Of a stretch of DNA of 64,000 nt, positions 1 through 10,590 are shown one piece after another. The stretch comes from Symsagittifera roscoffensis (lineage: Eukaryota > Xenacoelomorpha > Acoela > Convolutidae). The first letter of the stretch is position 1. Each line of letters begins with the position of its first letter. A program made the translations under genes and the position numbers. The stretch covers positions 21,311,461 to 21,375,460 of the forward strand of contig NC_087070.1 of assembly GCF_963678635.1 (NCBI RefSeq), read 5' to 3'. The notes beneath the pieces are model-generated. The model saw only the letters and a list, made by a program, of their open reading frames with translations, was not told the DNA's origin and made no database searches.

Positions 1-182
1 TCTTTTGAAAATCACTTTTTGCTAATTTGGTTTTGTTTTACTAGTATTTTCTTTTTCGTGTTTGTTTTTTTTTGATCCGATAGATCCTATTGTTTGTCTG
101 TGTGGTGTGATTACAAGATCATTTCATGTAAACAATTGTGTAGTGTGATTGTTAGCTTACTGCCCAGATTATCTCTTGACAT
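1..182 (-). pseudogene. Remnant of the basic '106-aa' ORF in copy B
   Basis: A minus-strand ATG at 182-180 follows the same CATCATCCT-like context as the ATG at 35939 in copy A. The first ~15 codons match that ORF closely (MS..NLG.K.TI.LHNC). An indel then shifts the frame, after which a second block matching DLVITPH.QT.G appears in another frame before a stop. It is therefore the same gene, broken in this copy. Function unknown; the homologue in copy A is lysine/arginine-rich. Confidence 0.55.
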
Positions 183-380
183 AAGGTTCAGGATGATGGG
201 TACAATGTTAGGGGGTTAGAGTTTCTATTTTCCGAATTTGTTAGTTCTTAAGGTTTTTGTGTGGTTCTCTTATTTTGGGGCATAGATTGTCGTGGTTGAC
301 GGGTTGGAGAGATTGTATATCAATTCATGAGAATGATTTTTTACTTTCTCGTCACTGTTTCTAATGTATGATGAACTTGA

Positions 381-394
381 TTAATCTTACCTAG
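381..394 (-). promoter_or_regulatory. Candidate leader splice donor in copy B (CTAG|GTAAGATTAA)
   Basis: On the minus strand the sequence reads CTAG then GTAAGATTAA, a good 5' splice-site match. Copy A has GTAAGATTAAGTAAGTTAA at the corresponding position (35742-35760). Conservation between diverged copies supports a real donor used to make subgenomic mRNAs. This is inferred, with no transcript evidence. Confidence 0.45.
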
Positions 395-695
395 GGGTTT
401 GACTTGTGTTCAAGCGCTGGGGAATAGTAAATCAATCCACAAAGTTCAGGTATAATTTGAACATAAGTAGATCGTTAGATACTATTTTAAAACTTACTAA
501 TATTGTTGAGGGTTTTAGCCTGGGTCATCTAAGAGGAAGGGCTCAGGTGAAGAATGATTTAACGAAGTTCTTCACTGTCTATCTTAACTAAAATGATTAG
601 TTGTTCAAAATTTTCTATTAACCCTGGGTCTTTATAAGATTTGGAGAGTGAATCGACGTTTGAGACCGTTAGACACATTAAACTATGGTTTAGGA

Positions 696-806
696 AGAAC
701 AAAGTTGTTCTGATTGATCCAAGGGAAGCCTTGATGATCAGAAACTCAAGTGAAACAAAATTAAATTAAATGAATTTAAAGATCCAAGAAAAGCCTCGAT
801 GATCTG
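696..806 (-). other. Leader hairpins of copy B
   Basis: It contains the palindrome AGAACAAAGTTGTTCT (696-711) and two copies (716-739 and 781-806) of a GATCCAAGGxAAGCCTTGATGATC-like imperfect inverted repeat; a decayed third copy lies near 835-852. Copy A has the same modules in the same order at 35341-35441. The position, in the untranslated leader between the PBS and the first gag-region ORF, suits an RNA packaging or dimerisation signal. That role is inference. Confidence 0.5.
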
Positions 807-1179
807 TTTATGATATAAATTGAATTATTGAAAAGCAAGGATAAGCCTTAAAATTTTTTTTGTAAATTTTTAAGTTGAAGATAGTTTTTAAGAGTTAGAC
901 CTTAGATGATGTCTGTTTCTTGAATTTATCTGGTTATGTTTTAGATCATAAAGCTGGGATGAAAAAGAGGTGATTGGTTTTTATATTTTATAAAATTAAC
1001 GATATATTTTTATACCAACTATATTTTGTATTTTTTATTCAAAAAAGTAGTTAATCAAAAGTTTTAAAATACTGCAGATTTTCGAAAGAACGACTCGTGC
1101 ATCTTTTTGTCAGTGGTTATTTATTATATAGTAGGTATGACACTAAATAGGTTCTTGAAGAAATTTTCTTCAATAAATT

Positions 1180-1383
1180 TCATGTTATTAAATGAAAGTT
1201 TAAATTTACTGCATAAAGTATTCGGAATACAAATACTTGTTCCGGTTTTTGTGGTATTATCATATAGTAGATTGGTCCGTCTGCGAATCGTTGTTCATGC
1301 CTTGATCTCGGTCTTCTTTCAATACCTGGTATTTCTTGTTTTGTTTGAAATATTGGCGTAGATTTGTTGAGAGGTAGAGACAT
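1180..1383 (-). CDS. Leader micro-ORF of copy B (67 aa), homologous to 34780-35013
   Basis: This is a small basic protein of unknown function, encoded just after the PBS. It begins MSLPLNKSTPIF and ends FRILYAVNLNFHL, against MSLRLNRSKPIF and FRILLAMNLDFHL in copy A. Many codons differ only at the third base (for example Phe TTC/TTT, Pro CCC/CCA, Gly GGA/GGT, Arg CGA/AGA) while the residue is kept, which is the pattern expected of a translated, constrained sequence. The frame stays open upstream of this ATG for at least 18 codons, with a further matching stretch (D..DNLIE), so the protein may start earlier or be a spliced exon. No domain is recognised. Confidence 0.6.
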   Translation of the reverse strand: MSLPLNKSTPIFQTKQEIPGIERRPRSRHEQRFADGPIYYMIIPQKPEQVFVFRILYAVNLNFHLIT

Positions 1384-1482
1384 TTCTATTAAATTGTCTA
1401 TTCCATCTAATATTTTGCAGTTTTGCGATTGTCTAATTCTACTTCCAATTGTCTAAATCTAAATTGGTTAAGGTCTTGTTCG

Positions 1483-1500
1483 AGGCTTTTGGTCGCACCA
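1483..1500 (-). other. Primer-binding site of copy B
   Basis: On the minus strand TGGTGCGACC starts 2 nt after the LTR end, exactly as in copy A. TGG pairs with the CCA tail of a tRNA. Similarity to copy A continues to about 1472 and includes TTCGAG, which resembles a tRNA T-loop. I cannot assign the tRNA. Confidence 0.7.
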
Positions 1501-1502
1501 GA

Positions 1503-1892
1503 TGAGTTATGCACGAGATACTGTACCCAAAGAGTAATTTTACATAAGTTACACCGTCTGTTCGTCACACTATCTTATTTTCGACCGGATAGGTTCGTGC
1601 AACTCCTTTGTCTAATGCTTATCTTAGTCTTACTCTTATATCTCCTAGTCTCAATAGATCTAGTGTATACTGGTCTTTGAGAGTTAGTTTTTGGAGTTTA
1701 TCCAGAAGGAGAACAACTGTAGTTTAACATTTATTCAAAACGTTCTATGCTGAAACTACAAGTAGTTTCAGCACTTACAAATAAGTGTCAATGTTAGTGA
1801 TGGAATATGATTGCTTAGTTTTTAATATTTTATAGAGATAGTTTTATCAAGAGTATAATTGGTTTATAAATACTAATTTAGAATTGGTTCCA
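1503..1892 (-). repeat. 5' LTR of copy B (390 bp)
   Basis: On the minus strand it starts TGGAACC (end at 1892) and ends ATAACTCA (1503), the same ends as both LTRs of copy A. It retains the LTR hairpin (1748-1773, stem TGCTGAAACTAC/GTAGTTTCAGCA), the TATAAGAG box and the GTTGCACGAA/CTATCCGG block. It is diverged throughout from the copy A LTRs. Confidence 0.85.
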
Positions 1893-4800
1893 TTTTCTTT
1901 GATAGGCCGTACCTTTCCCAAAGAATTTTCAGGCAACTAGCTGAAAAAGGATGTTTTTTACCGGATTTGTTTTTGTTCTTGACACCATTGATCTGAGCAG
2001 CACAATTATAAGTTAAGAGTTTGTTGAATTTAGATTTGAATTAAGAGTTTGTTGAATTTAGACTTGAAACGCATTTTTTAAGACCAAGAAAAATTCCAAA
2101 AAGTCTTCTAAGTTTTTGGAATTAAAGAAATAGCGAATAAAACAAATCTTCGCTGAAAAAGGAGCGCAAAGGATTTATTAAGCTAAAAAATGGACTTTTA
2201 AAGAAAACTCCTGAATTGAAGTTTGAGTATGCCCTTCCCAGCACAAAAACAACTTAGAAAAAAATCATATACAAAAAAGTTAAAAAACATGAAAAAATTT
2301 CAAAATTTAATTTTTTTCTGTAAGTCTTAGTGAAATGAGATGCTTGCTGGGAGCGGGTTTTATTGAAAAATGCTGGTTGCGGTGCAACTATCACAGAGGG
2401 AACAGACTATGGTTAATTATGCAAAAACAGATCTTTATATTCAAACTTTTTAAAATAAAAAATTTATAATTATTAACAAAGAAAAATTGTCCGGGTCTAA
2501 ATTCAGAAAAAAGCTGGGATCTAAATTGTTATCAGCTAAAAATTAGTTTTTATTATCTTGTCCACCATGGATCAATTACCAAGAGAACAAAATGTTTTCT
2601 ATAGTTTCATCTATCTTTTTATCAAAAACATTTGGGTAGTTACGCAGCAACCGGCTACTCTTGTTATACTGTAAAAACGCGTGAAATTATCAAATTATAT
2701 AGAAAAGCCATTCTACGATATCGTCTCCCGACCGACGAACCTAAACCTAAGTATTGTGAGAACCAAAAACTAGGGAAAATTTTGCGTGGTTAATTTTTTT
2801 GTTTTTAAAAAATATTTTTGATCGAATCTGATTCTTAAAAAAATCTGCGGCTCTGAGATTACTTTTTCCCATGAAACTTATTAAGTAAATACTGCTTTCA
2901 GTCTATAGAAAAGGTTTTGTCAAAAAATGACAAATTTGAACTCAGAAGCTTGAGTTTAAATTTTGTGAGCCGTTTTTTTTTCATGCTTCAAGTTAATGAA
3001 ACCAATATGTTTTTAATTTTTAAGAGTCGAGAAATATAATGACGACTTTTATATAGGTCTCGGTATTTTTTCGGAAAAAAATTAAATGCTGTAATAACAA
3101 CAGAAAAGCTTTCATATATACAATATTGCATTGGTGAATGACTTTTGGAATATATGCAGTTTGGAGTTAAATTCAAAATCCACAGCTACAATCTAGGCAG
3201 ATTTTGCTCTCGAATTACAAAAACGGAATTAGACCCACAAAACATGATTGACTTCTAATTTCAAACGTGAATTAATTCTCAATTTTCCTAGAGAAATAAA
3301 CTTTGTACTTTTTGATTCAGCTTTCTCAAAGTGATTTTTATACGAAAAAGTGTTAGCCTTAAACTTTTCGTGAAATTCAGTTGTATATTTTTTACTTTGA
3401 TACTCGAAAGTTGGAATAATTTTTAAAAAACAAGACAACTTCTTTTCTTTGCTTGTGTTCATTGTTTCTTTCATAACTTTCTATTGGCTTTGTTTATGGC
3501 TGGCACTCGACAAAATCTCTTTAAGTCTTTAGAATTTTTGCAAGCACTTGTATATGTTTCTAATTTTTTTGTTTGTTTTAATTATTTACATTGATGGAAC
3601 TTATAACTCTGTTTTTCTTTTTTTCCCAATTTTTTAACACCGAACTATTCAAGACATTTACTTTAAATCTTAGAAAAAATTTTTTTAAAAAACATTTATC
3701 AATAAACCGCGTCCGAAATTTTAAAACTTCATTTCACGAATCTGTAACTTAGTTCGGACAATGACTTGAATTCTTCTAACGATTTTTGGGACTGTTTAAA
3801 TCATGGGCAGTAGAAAAAAAAACTAAAAATTTCAGCATTCAATGATGAATAATTATGAATTCAACCGTTGGTGAACTGAAAAATTGGCTCATTAATAATT
3901 CAATAAATTTATTAAACAAAAACATTGCCAAATTAGTTAAGGGTTGTTTCTCTAAAAATCAAATTGTCTCAAAAATGCTCAACAATTTTTGTTTTTGAGC
4001 TCCCTTTTTATCTTGGTTTTTCAGAAAAACTAAAAGTTTTTAATTTGATAGCAAAAAAAATGTATGTCATTTATACTTTGAAGCTGAATTAATCATTCGA
4101 CTGTCCTAATCAGAGCAAGTTAATAAAGTAAGTTGCAACTTTTTGATTTCAACGAGAAAATGAACGAACTTTTTTGTTTGTTTTTTCTGCAAATATTTAA
4201 GATACAGGGTTCAAAATTTGACGAAAGAAAGATAAAGTTGTTTGAAAAGGCTTAACTGAGTCAAAGTATGAGAAGTTTTTTTTTGAAGGCGTAAATTAGC
4301 CGTAATATCATAACTAGTTTTAGAGATGTTCTTGCTCTGGAAACATCCTCACAAAGAATATAAGGATTTTGAAGATATGGGCTCAAATTAGTTCTTTGGG
4401 AAGCTGATTAGCTCGACTTACTCGTTTTGCTGAAAATTTGAACCCTGCATTTTAAAGAAAACAAACATAACGTGAAAAAAAAACCGTTCATTTTCTTGTT
4501 GAAATCGAAAAGTTGCAAAATCTATGACCCATGACTGTATTTTATCATTTTTCTAAACCTTGATCAGAATAAACGTCAATCAACATAAGCTTTCAGTCAT
4601 TTTGAATTTCAAAAACCTATGCTTTGATATAATTTGATCTACAAAAAACGATTTCAACGGCATCACTTTTTACGGAGGGAAAAGTCTTGGTAAGAAAGAT
4701 TTGACTATGACATAAAAAGCTTAAAGGCGTAAAAAAGCTTAGAAAACGTTAAAGCCGATGTTCATTGTCAGTTTTAATTTTTTCCGCGGCAAAAAATGCC

Positions 4801-5885
4801 ATTAAAATCGAAAATTGATATAATTTTTAGACCCTTAAATTGATTAAATAGTCCCCCTATAATCGACTGTTTTGGAAAATAAATAATCCATCAATTCCTT
4901 ATCATCACTATAGTTCATTTTCTGCTCCCATTTTAATCTGCCTTTTTTCTGAAAAAATCTATGGAAATCGATTGTTTCCTGAAAAAATAGTTTTCTATTT
5001 TGCTTTTTTTGCTGTTTGATATTTCTGCAAAACTTAATAAGTTAAAAGTTAAATTTTAGTGGAAAAATACTTAAAAATTAGACTTTTTACTTTTCCACAA
5101 CTAAAAAAGTGAAGGCCGATAAATAACAGAAAAAACTAAATTTTTTTTGAAAATTATGAGTAACTTTGCATATCAAAAACAAGTATCTCGATTTTTTTTC
5201 TCGACTAAAGTGAATATCTTTGCCGTCAAAAGACTAACCTTATACCTCGAACTAATGAGAATTTTTTGAATTATCTAGAAACTATTTTAAGGAGACTGAC
5301 GTTTAAAATAAAATTTCATCAGAATCATTCGGAATATTTCCCTAAATGTTTTTTTTTTATTTGGACTAATGAACGTGGTGAAGACTCTTATATATATAAA
5401 AATATCGGTGCACTTGTGTATTCTTGCACTTTTTCAGTTCAGTTGGAATTAGTCTGCTGAAAGTGACGTAAATTGAACTCTCCAAATACGAATGTCGAAA
5501 TGGCGCGAAAAAACGTGAACGATTTCTAGTTTCGAAAGTGGAATTTATTTTCAAGATTTTCCAGCGGAATAAAAACTTTACCTATTGATCCAGTTTTGTC
5601 AAGCGCAAATCATAAGTTTTTCTAGAAATTCAAAGAGCTTAAAGGACATCTATATTTTTTCTTTGAAATTCGAAAGTTCTTTGAAATTCTTTATGCTTTT
5701 CCAATCTTTGATTGGCTATGTTATTAGATTGAAGGGAATGTCTATTCTAGAAGATGTATATTAAAACAGACTGGTTAGATAGTGATACGTTCGGACGAAT
5801 TTTGTTGTAGAATACTTCGTGACTCGACTGTTTTTTTTTGTTGTTTTATGTTCATGCATAATTGTTTTGTTTGTTATTTGCGCAG
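1893..5885. other. Non-coding stretch upstream of the claudin-like exons
   Basis: No convincing exon is seen; short ORFs here are AT-rich, lack splice sites and resemble nothing. It contains an inverted repeat (4132-4522). A weak, diverged direct repeat links about 3200-3500 with about 5430-5720 (both share blocks like GTGGAATT..TTTTC.AGATTTTCC and ATTGGCT.TGTT). The missing first exons of the gene at 5886 could be hidden here, or lie left of the window. Confidence 0.5.
4132..4522. repeat. Inverted repeat, arms ~95 bp, spacer ~200 bp
   Basis: The left arm 4132-4228 (AGTTGCAACTTTTTGATTTC ... AGGGTTCAAAATTTG) is the reverse complement, with mismatches, of 4432-4522 (AAATTTGAACCCTGCATTTT ... 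GAAAAGTTGCAAAATC). It is likely a foldback or MITE remnant. No terminal duplication could be set. Confidence 0.55.
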
Positions 5886-6038
5886 CCGATGAGTTGAAGG
5901 TCATGTTCAGCATGCACCTGTTGGCCACTCTCTTCGTCTTCATTGCAGCTGTCCTGTTTCTGGTGGCCCTGGTCAAGACAGACTGCCAGATCATATGTGT
6001 ATTCGTCCTCCAGATACTCGGAGCCGTCATTTTAGCAT
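5886..6038 (+). CDS. Internal exon of a claudin/PMP22-like four-helix membrane protein
   Basis: A T-rich tract ending TTTGCGCAG precedes the exon and a GTAAGA donor follows it. The exon carries 51 codons in phase 1-1 and is clearly GC-richer than its surroundings. It encodes DELK, then a hydrophobic helix (about MFSMHLLATLFVFIAAVLFL), a short KTDCQ turn and a second helix (IICVFVLQILGAVILA) that continues into the next exon at 11490. TM2-short loop-TM3 is the layout of the PMP22/EMP/claudin superfamily, which forms plasma-membrane or junction proteins; that assignment rests on topology only. Upstream exons with TM1 and the first extracellular loop are not visible. Confidence 0.75.
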
Positions 6039-6053
6039 GTAAGACACACTTCC

Positions 6054-6720
6054 CGGGTCGAGGTGCTCACTTTATGTTTCGACTTTTAAAGTCGGGCGCA
6101 TGTCAGTGCTCGACCGAAATAGAATAGTGGAGACACGGGTTTGGGTGCAGCACAACCTCGAAACACACCTCGAGCACGGTCGAAACATATCTCAAGCACG
6201 GCCAAAACATTTCTTAAGCATGGTCGAAACATACCACGAGAACGTTCGAAAACTACTGCGATGACCCTCGATAAGTACAGCTTGTCCTGCGGTAACTCGG
6301 AGTCCAAAGGATAAATGTCCTCAAACATCAACACACTTTTAACATTTTCGACTCAAGTTACAAACCAATATTCCAAAACATGTAAAAAAAAATTGCCTAA
6401 AAACATTTAATCTCTACGCGGAAATTAAATTGCAATTAACTCTAATCACTTCAATCTGATAAAAAAACATCAAAAAATGTTACCCAAAAGGCATAAATTA
6501 TAAATTTGAGGTTTGGATAATGCATGTTGTTTCAAAGTCGAAACATACTCGAGATCGGTCAAACACGAATACACATTTGTTTTGGTCGAGCATGGTCCAA
6601 ACATAACAAATTTCGGTCGAGCACGTTCAAAACAAACCAAAATTTTTGTCTAGATGTCTAGATGGAAACATACCAGTTTTTGCTCAAGACGGTCGACACT
6701 TAATGTGGGCACCTCGACCA
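6054..6720. repeat. TCGA-rich repeat with inverted ends
   Basis: GGTCGAGGTGCTCACTTTAT (6055-6074) and its inverted counterpart, which ends GGGCACCTCGACC (to 6718), bound this block. Between them run degenerate repeats of the type GGTCGAGCACGGTCGAAACATA. The same end motif recurs at the repeats at 7383-8438 and, weaker, at 13203, 31150 and 34050, so it marks a dispersed family. It lies in the claudin-like intron. Confidence 0.6.
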
Positions 6721-6764
6721 GTGTAGTTACTGTCACTGACAAGTCCGTCAAAATAGTTTTCAAC

Positions 6765-7080
6765 TACTGACCCGACAAAATTATTATCATTGACAAAACT
6801 GGCAAAATGATTTTCAATGGCAAGCCTGACAAAATGGTTTTCAATGGCAAAACTAAGAAAAGGGTTTTCAATGACAAACCTGACAAAACGGCTTTCAAAC
6901 AAAAATCTCGACTAATATTACCACAATTTATGTGTATTTGTTTTCCGCAGCAAAAATGCCAATAAAATCAAAAATCTATGAAATTTTTTGACCCAAAAAA
7001 TGGTTTTCAATGAAAAACCGGACAAAATCGTTTTTAATGAAAAATCTAACCAAATTGATTTCAATGACAAACATGACGAA
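6765..7080. repeat. 27-bp minisatellite
   Basis: Degenerate tandem units of about 27 bp, consensus near GACAAAATGGTTTTCAATGA plus CAAACCT, occur in two blocks (6765-6905 and 6990-7080). Since 27 is a multiple of three, long stop-free frames appear by chance and give the short ORFs seen here on both strands. The same unit is nested in each copy of the 352-bp array downstream. Confidence 0.65.
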
Positions 7081-7382
7081 TTAGCTGAAAAAGCGACAAT
7101 ACTTCGAATTGGATGAAACGAATGAAATTCTTTTTGTAGGTTTTGGAGCTCCATAACTTTTCTCTGAGCTTAGCACAATTGATGTTTTTTTACTTTCGAC
7201 AAAAGTAAGGAATACACTTTCTCGGGTAATTTTTTGATGCAGACCACTTAAAAAGCATAAATTATAACTTTTAAAACTGAATAGCGCTTGTGGTTACAAA
7301 GTCGAAACATACCCGAAATCGGTTGAACGGTCAAAAAATAGGTTGCGCTGGTCGGGCACGGTCGAGAATTTTTTTTGATCGA

Positions 7383-8438
7383 GCACGGTCAAAACATATC
7401 GTGCTTGGGTCGAGCACAATCGAGCACACTTTTTTCGATCGAGAATGGTCCAAACATACCATATTTTGTCAGGCACGGTCAAAACCTACAAAATTTTTGT
7501 CGAGACTGTCGAAACATACCAGTTTATGGTCAAAACGGTCGAAATATAAAGACAGCACCACGACCCGGGTTCTTGCCATCAAAAAAAAATCTGAAAAAAT
7601 TGTTTTTCAATTAGAAACCCGACAAATGGTTTTTAAAGGCACAACTGACAAAATGGTTTTCAATGATAAACTTGACAAATGTTTATCAATAAAAAATTGG
7701 ACAAAATGGTTTTCAAAGACAAACCTGACTGTTTGCACGGTCAAAACATATCGTGCTTGGGTCGAGCACAATCGAGCACACTTTTTTTGATCGAGTATGG
7801 TCCAAACATACCATATTTTGTCAGGCCCGGTCAAAACCTACAAAATTTTAGTCGAGACTGTCGAAACATACCAGTTTATGGTCAAGACGGTCGAAATATA
7901 AAGTCAGCACCACGACCCGGGTTCTTGCTATCAAAAAAAAATCTGAAAAAATTGTTTTTCAATTAGAAACCCGACAAATGGTTTTTAAAGGCACAACTGA
8001 CAAAATGGTTTTCAATGATAAACTTGACAAATGTTTTTCATTGAAAAATCGGAAAAAATGGTTTTCAAAGACAAACCTGACTGTTTGCACGGTCAAAACA
8101 TATCGTGCTTGGGTCGAGCACAATCGAGCACACTTTTTTTGATCGAGTATGGTCCAAACATACCATATTTTGTCAGGCACGGTCAAAACCTACAAAATTT
8201 TAGTCGAGACTGTCGAAACATACCAGTTTATGGTCAAGACGGTCGAAATATAAAGTCAGCACCACGACCCAGGTTCTTGCTATCAAAAAAAGATTTGGAA
8301 AAATTGGTTTTCAATTAGAAACCCGACAAATGGTTTTTAAAGGTACAACTGACAAAATGGTTTTCAATGATAAACTTGACAAATGTTTTTTATTGCAAAA
8401 TCGGACAAAATGGTTTTCAAAGACAAACCTGGCGTACT
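7383..8438. repeat. 352-bp tandem repeat, three copies
   Basis: Landmarks recur at exactly 352-bp spacing: AAAACATATCGTGCTTGGGT at 7391, 7743 and 8095, and the short reading frames at 7607 and 7959. The copies are nearly identical, so the amplification is recent. Each unit combines TCGA-type repeats, the terminal motif GCACCACGACCCGGGTTCTT and a block of 27-bp minisatellite. A 7290-7790 frame of 166 codons across it is a by-product of the repeat and is not a gene. Confidence 0.9.
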
Positions 8439-8789
8439 GGTTTTTAATGACAAACCTGACAAAATGGCTCTCATTGAAAAACCGGACAAAATGGATTTCA
8501 ATAACAGACCTGACAATTTATTTGAAATGGCGACAATATTTTGAACTGTAAAAGGCGATTGAAATAATTTTCGCTGCCTCGCTATTATCCCTGGACCTTC
8601 GTGGTCCCTGTCGATTTCGCAAATCACTATGTTAGACGTATATGATTCTAGCTGAACTGTTCATTTTATAATGTGATGCTAGCTGAAAATGTACGCGAAC
8701 TTCTTACGCGTTGCGCGCTTTTATTTCAAAAAAACATTCAGTTTTTTTTAAAAATTTTTTTTGATATTTTTTGAGAAATACTCTTAGAT

Positions 8790-9166
8790 CGAAAACTGGC
8801 ATCCGGGCGTCTCATTGAAAATGTAGGGATTCGACCCCCTGCCGACCCAAAGGGTCCCCTCTTTGTACTATTTCGAGATATCCATTTTGATCGACGGACC
8901 CTAAAAGTTTTCTAAAGGCGCCACTATATACTAATTTTGAGGGGGGAGCGCGTCAAAAAAACGCAATTTTTCGGTCAAAATTTTCCAAAAAGTGCCTAAA
9001 AACGCTTTTTTTGCCTGTTTTTTAAAAATTTTGATGGGGACAAAATAGTGCTTTGGGAGACCTCCTCGAAAAATCAATTTGGTCGACCTAAAAAAAAAAT
9101 TCGACAAAATTTTCGAAAATTTTTTTGAAAATCCGCCCCCCCTCGAAAATCCTAGATCCGCCCCTG
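8790..9166 (+). mobile_element. Non-autonomous hAT-type repeat (right end clear)
   Basis: It ends CCTAGATCCGCCCCTG (9151-9166), identical to the right end of the better-bounded copy at 29046-29458, and shares the internal blocks AAAGGGTCCC and GAGGGGGGAGCGCGTC. The left end is not definable. It has no transposase; it would be moved in trans by a hAT transposase. Confidence 0.55.
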
Positions 9167-9644
9167 GATTCGGTGTTTTCGCTTAATTAGACTGTTCAGC
9201 TAAAAAAATTTACCTGGAAATTGACGTGCATTTCGAGTAAGTGTAGACTCGATTCCATTATTTGCTCTCTATTTTTGTTTTTAGATTCAATTGACGTTGG
9301 GGGTGAAGTTTTAAAAATAAAAAAGTGTTTATATTATAGTTTTCTCATTCTCTAAAATAACAATTTTTTTCGTTGTCGAACTATACCAAGAATATATTGT
9401 TTTTTTTGTTGTTGTTAATCAAAAATTTCTGAATAAGGATACTCGTGGCTTCGCATTTCTTAAAGGCAAAAAATCAAAAAACGCCGGCTATCTGGACTGA
9501 TTTGTCGAACTTATTGGAAATTGAAAATGCTCTTTAAAAATTCTGTTCTCTGAGACGCCACCTGACAGGTATTTTGTGCAAATGTTTTTTTTTCGAAGGT
9601 ATTATGTTTTTTTGAACCACCTCTTACTCATTTCACTGTTGTAT

Positions 9645-10036
9645 ATGTTCCAATTTTTGAATGCAGTGACGGAATGATTGTGATTAGTAACTAGCCATTT
9701 TTATAGCAGCCGAAAGTTATTGTTCTGAGCTCAAATGTAAAACAAAGTTTCAGCTAAAATCTTTTTTTTTGTAAAGCTATGAGGGCGATATATATTGTGC
9801 TATTAAGACGTTAGCGGAGTTTAAATCGGTCTTAGAAACCAATCTTTATTAAATTTAGACATGCAATTTGATCTATTGAGCGTTTTGCTAAATACTAAAA
9901 ATATTTTCGTTCATGAAATGTTTAACTCGTTTATGTTTTTTGAAAATTTGATCATTTTTTTCTAAAGAGAACACTACTCCATAAATTTTGAACTATAGTC
10001 GGAAAATTGAGGGCTTCTTGATACGAGCAGTTGGTG
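9645..10036 (+). mobile_element. Decayed Helentron-like interspersed repeat
   Basis: Recognisable pieces, in order, are GACGGAAT, ACTAGCCATTTTT, TTGTTCTGAGCTCAAAT, GACGTTAGCGGAGTTTAAAT, AGTCGGAAAATTGAGGGCTT and ATACGAGCAGTTGG. These match the intact copies at 10068-10590 and 21944-22478 but carry many changes. Confidence 0.5.
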
Positions 10037-10067
10037 TAATAATTATTTTTCATTAGGTTTTTTTGTT

Positions 10068-10590
10068 ATTGTTCCGACTTTCGATACGAAAGTAACGGAA
10101 TATTTGTGCTCGGGGTGGGTTTTTTTTCTTCAGACAAATTTCGACTTTTCACCTAGCCATTTTTGACGGATTTTTTTTTATATCATTCAATAGGTATTGT
10201 TGCCTTGAGCTTAAATTTGAAAAGATATTTCACCTGTGATCATTTTTCGTAAAGTTATGAGGGTTTAAAGATTGCCATTTTGACCAATTTGGGACAATTA
10301 ACGCGCGATATAATTCGCACTATTAACACGTAAGCGGAGATTTAATCCGTCTTATAAATCGTTCCAAATTGGTTGAACGAAGCTTATTCGCCATAATTGA
10401 TTTGTTACAAGGAGCGAAATTTATCCTTTTGTACTTTATATGGCGTGTGGGAGGATTATTTTCATAAAAAATTTCAAATAAAAAAAAAATTTTCGTTCAA
10501 TTTAATTTTTTTATGTTATAACTGCTGCTCCATAAGCCTTAAAGGTAGTCGGAACATTCAGGGCTTGGCCCTGATACGAGCAGTCTTGTT
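10068..10590 (+). mobile_element. Helentron-like non-autonomous repeat (HINE-type)
   Basis: It starts ATTGTTCCGACTTTCGATAC, with a small hairpin CTTTCG/CGAAAG at 10078-10092. It ends AGTCGGAACATTCAGGGCTT then GGCCCTGATACGAGCAGTCT: a sub-terminal inverted repeat (GTTCCGACT/AGTCGGAAC) plus a terminal stem-loop (CAGGGC/GCCCTG). Sub-terminal inverted repeats with a 3' hairpin are the hallmark of Helentron-associated (HINE/DINE-1-like) elements; this classification is inference. The interior holds GCGCGATATAATTCGC and a long T-rich tract. Nine or so copies lie in the window. Confidence 0.65.

Larger units (their letters stand above)
1..1892 (-). mobile_element. 5' end of a second, divergent giant LTR element (copy B), truncated by the window edge
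   Basis: Read on the minus strand, this stretch aligns in order with the first 1.9 kb of the complete element at 34281-53120. It has an LTR (1503-1892), a primer-binding site (1483-1500), a leader ORF (1180-1383), paired hairpins, a GTAAGATTAA splice donor and the start of the basic ORF (from 182 leftwards). Identity is patchy at DNA level, so this is a related copy rather than a recent duplicate. The gag-pol part would lie beyond base 1. It probably sits in an upstream intron of the plus-strand claudin-like gene, which is an inference from the missing first exons. Confidence 0.85.

Noticed and set aside
5761-6334. Minus-strand frames opposite the claudin-like exon
   Set aside because: Shadow of the plus-strand exon and the start of the TCGA repeat; no splice signals on that strand.
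7290-7790. 166-codon plus-strand frame with repeated 'ARSK...' and 'RTKWF' phrases
   Set aside because: It lies entirely in the TCGA repeat and 27-bp minisatellite; its length results from a repeat unit divisible by three, and overlapping frames exist on both strands.
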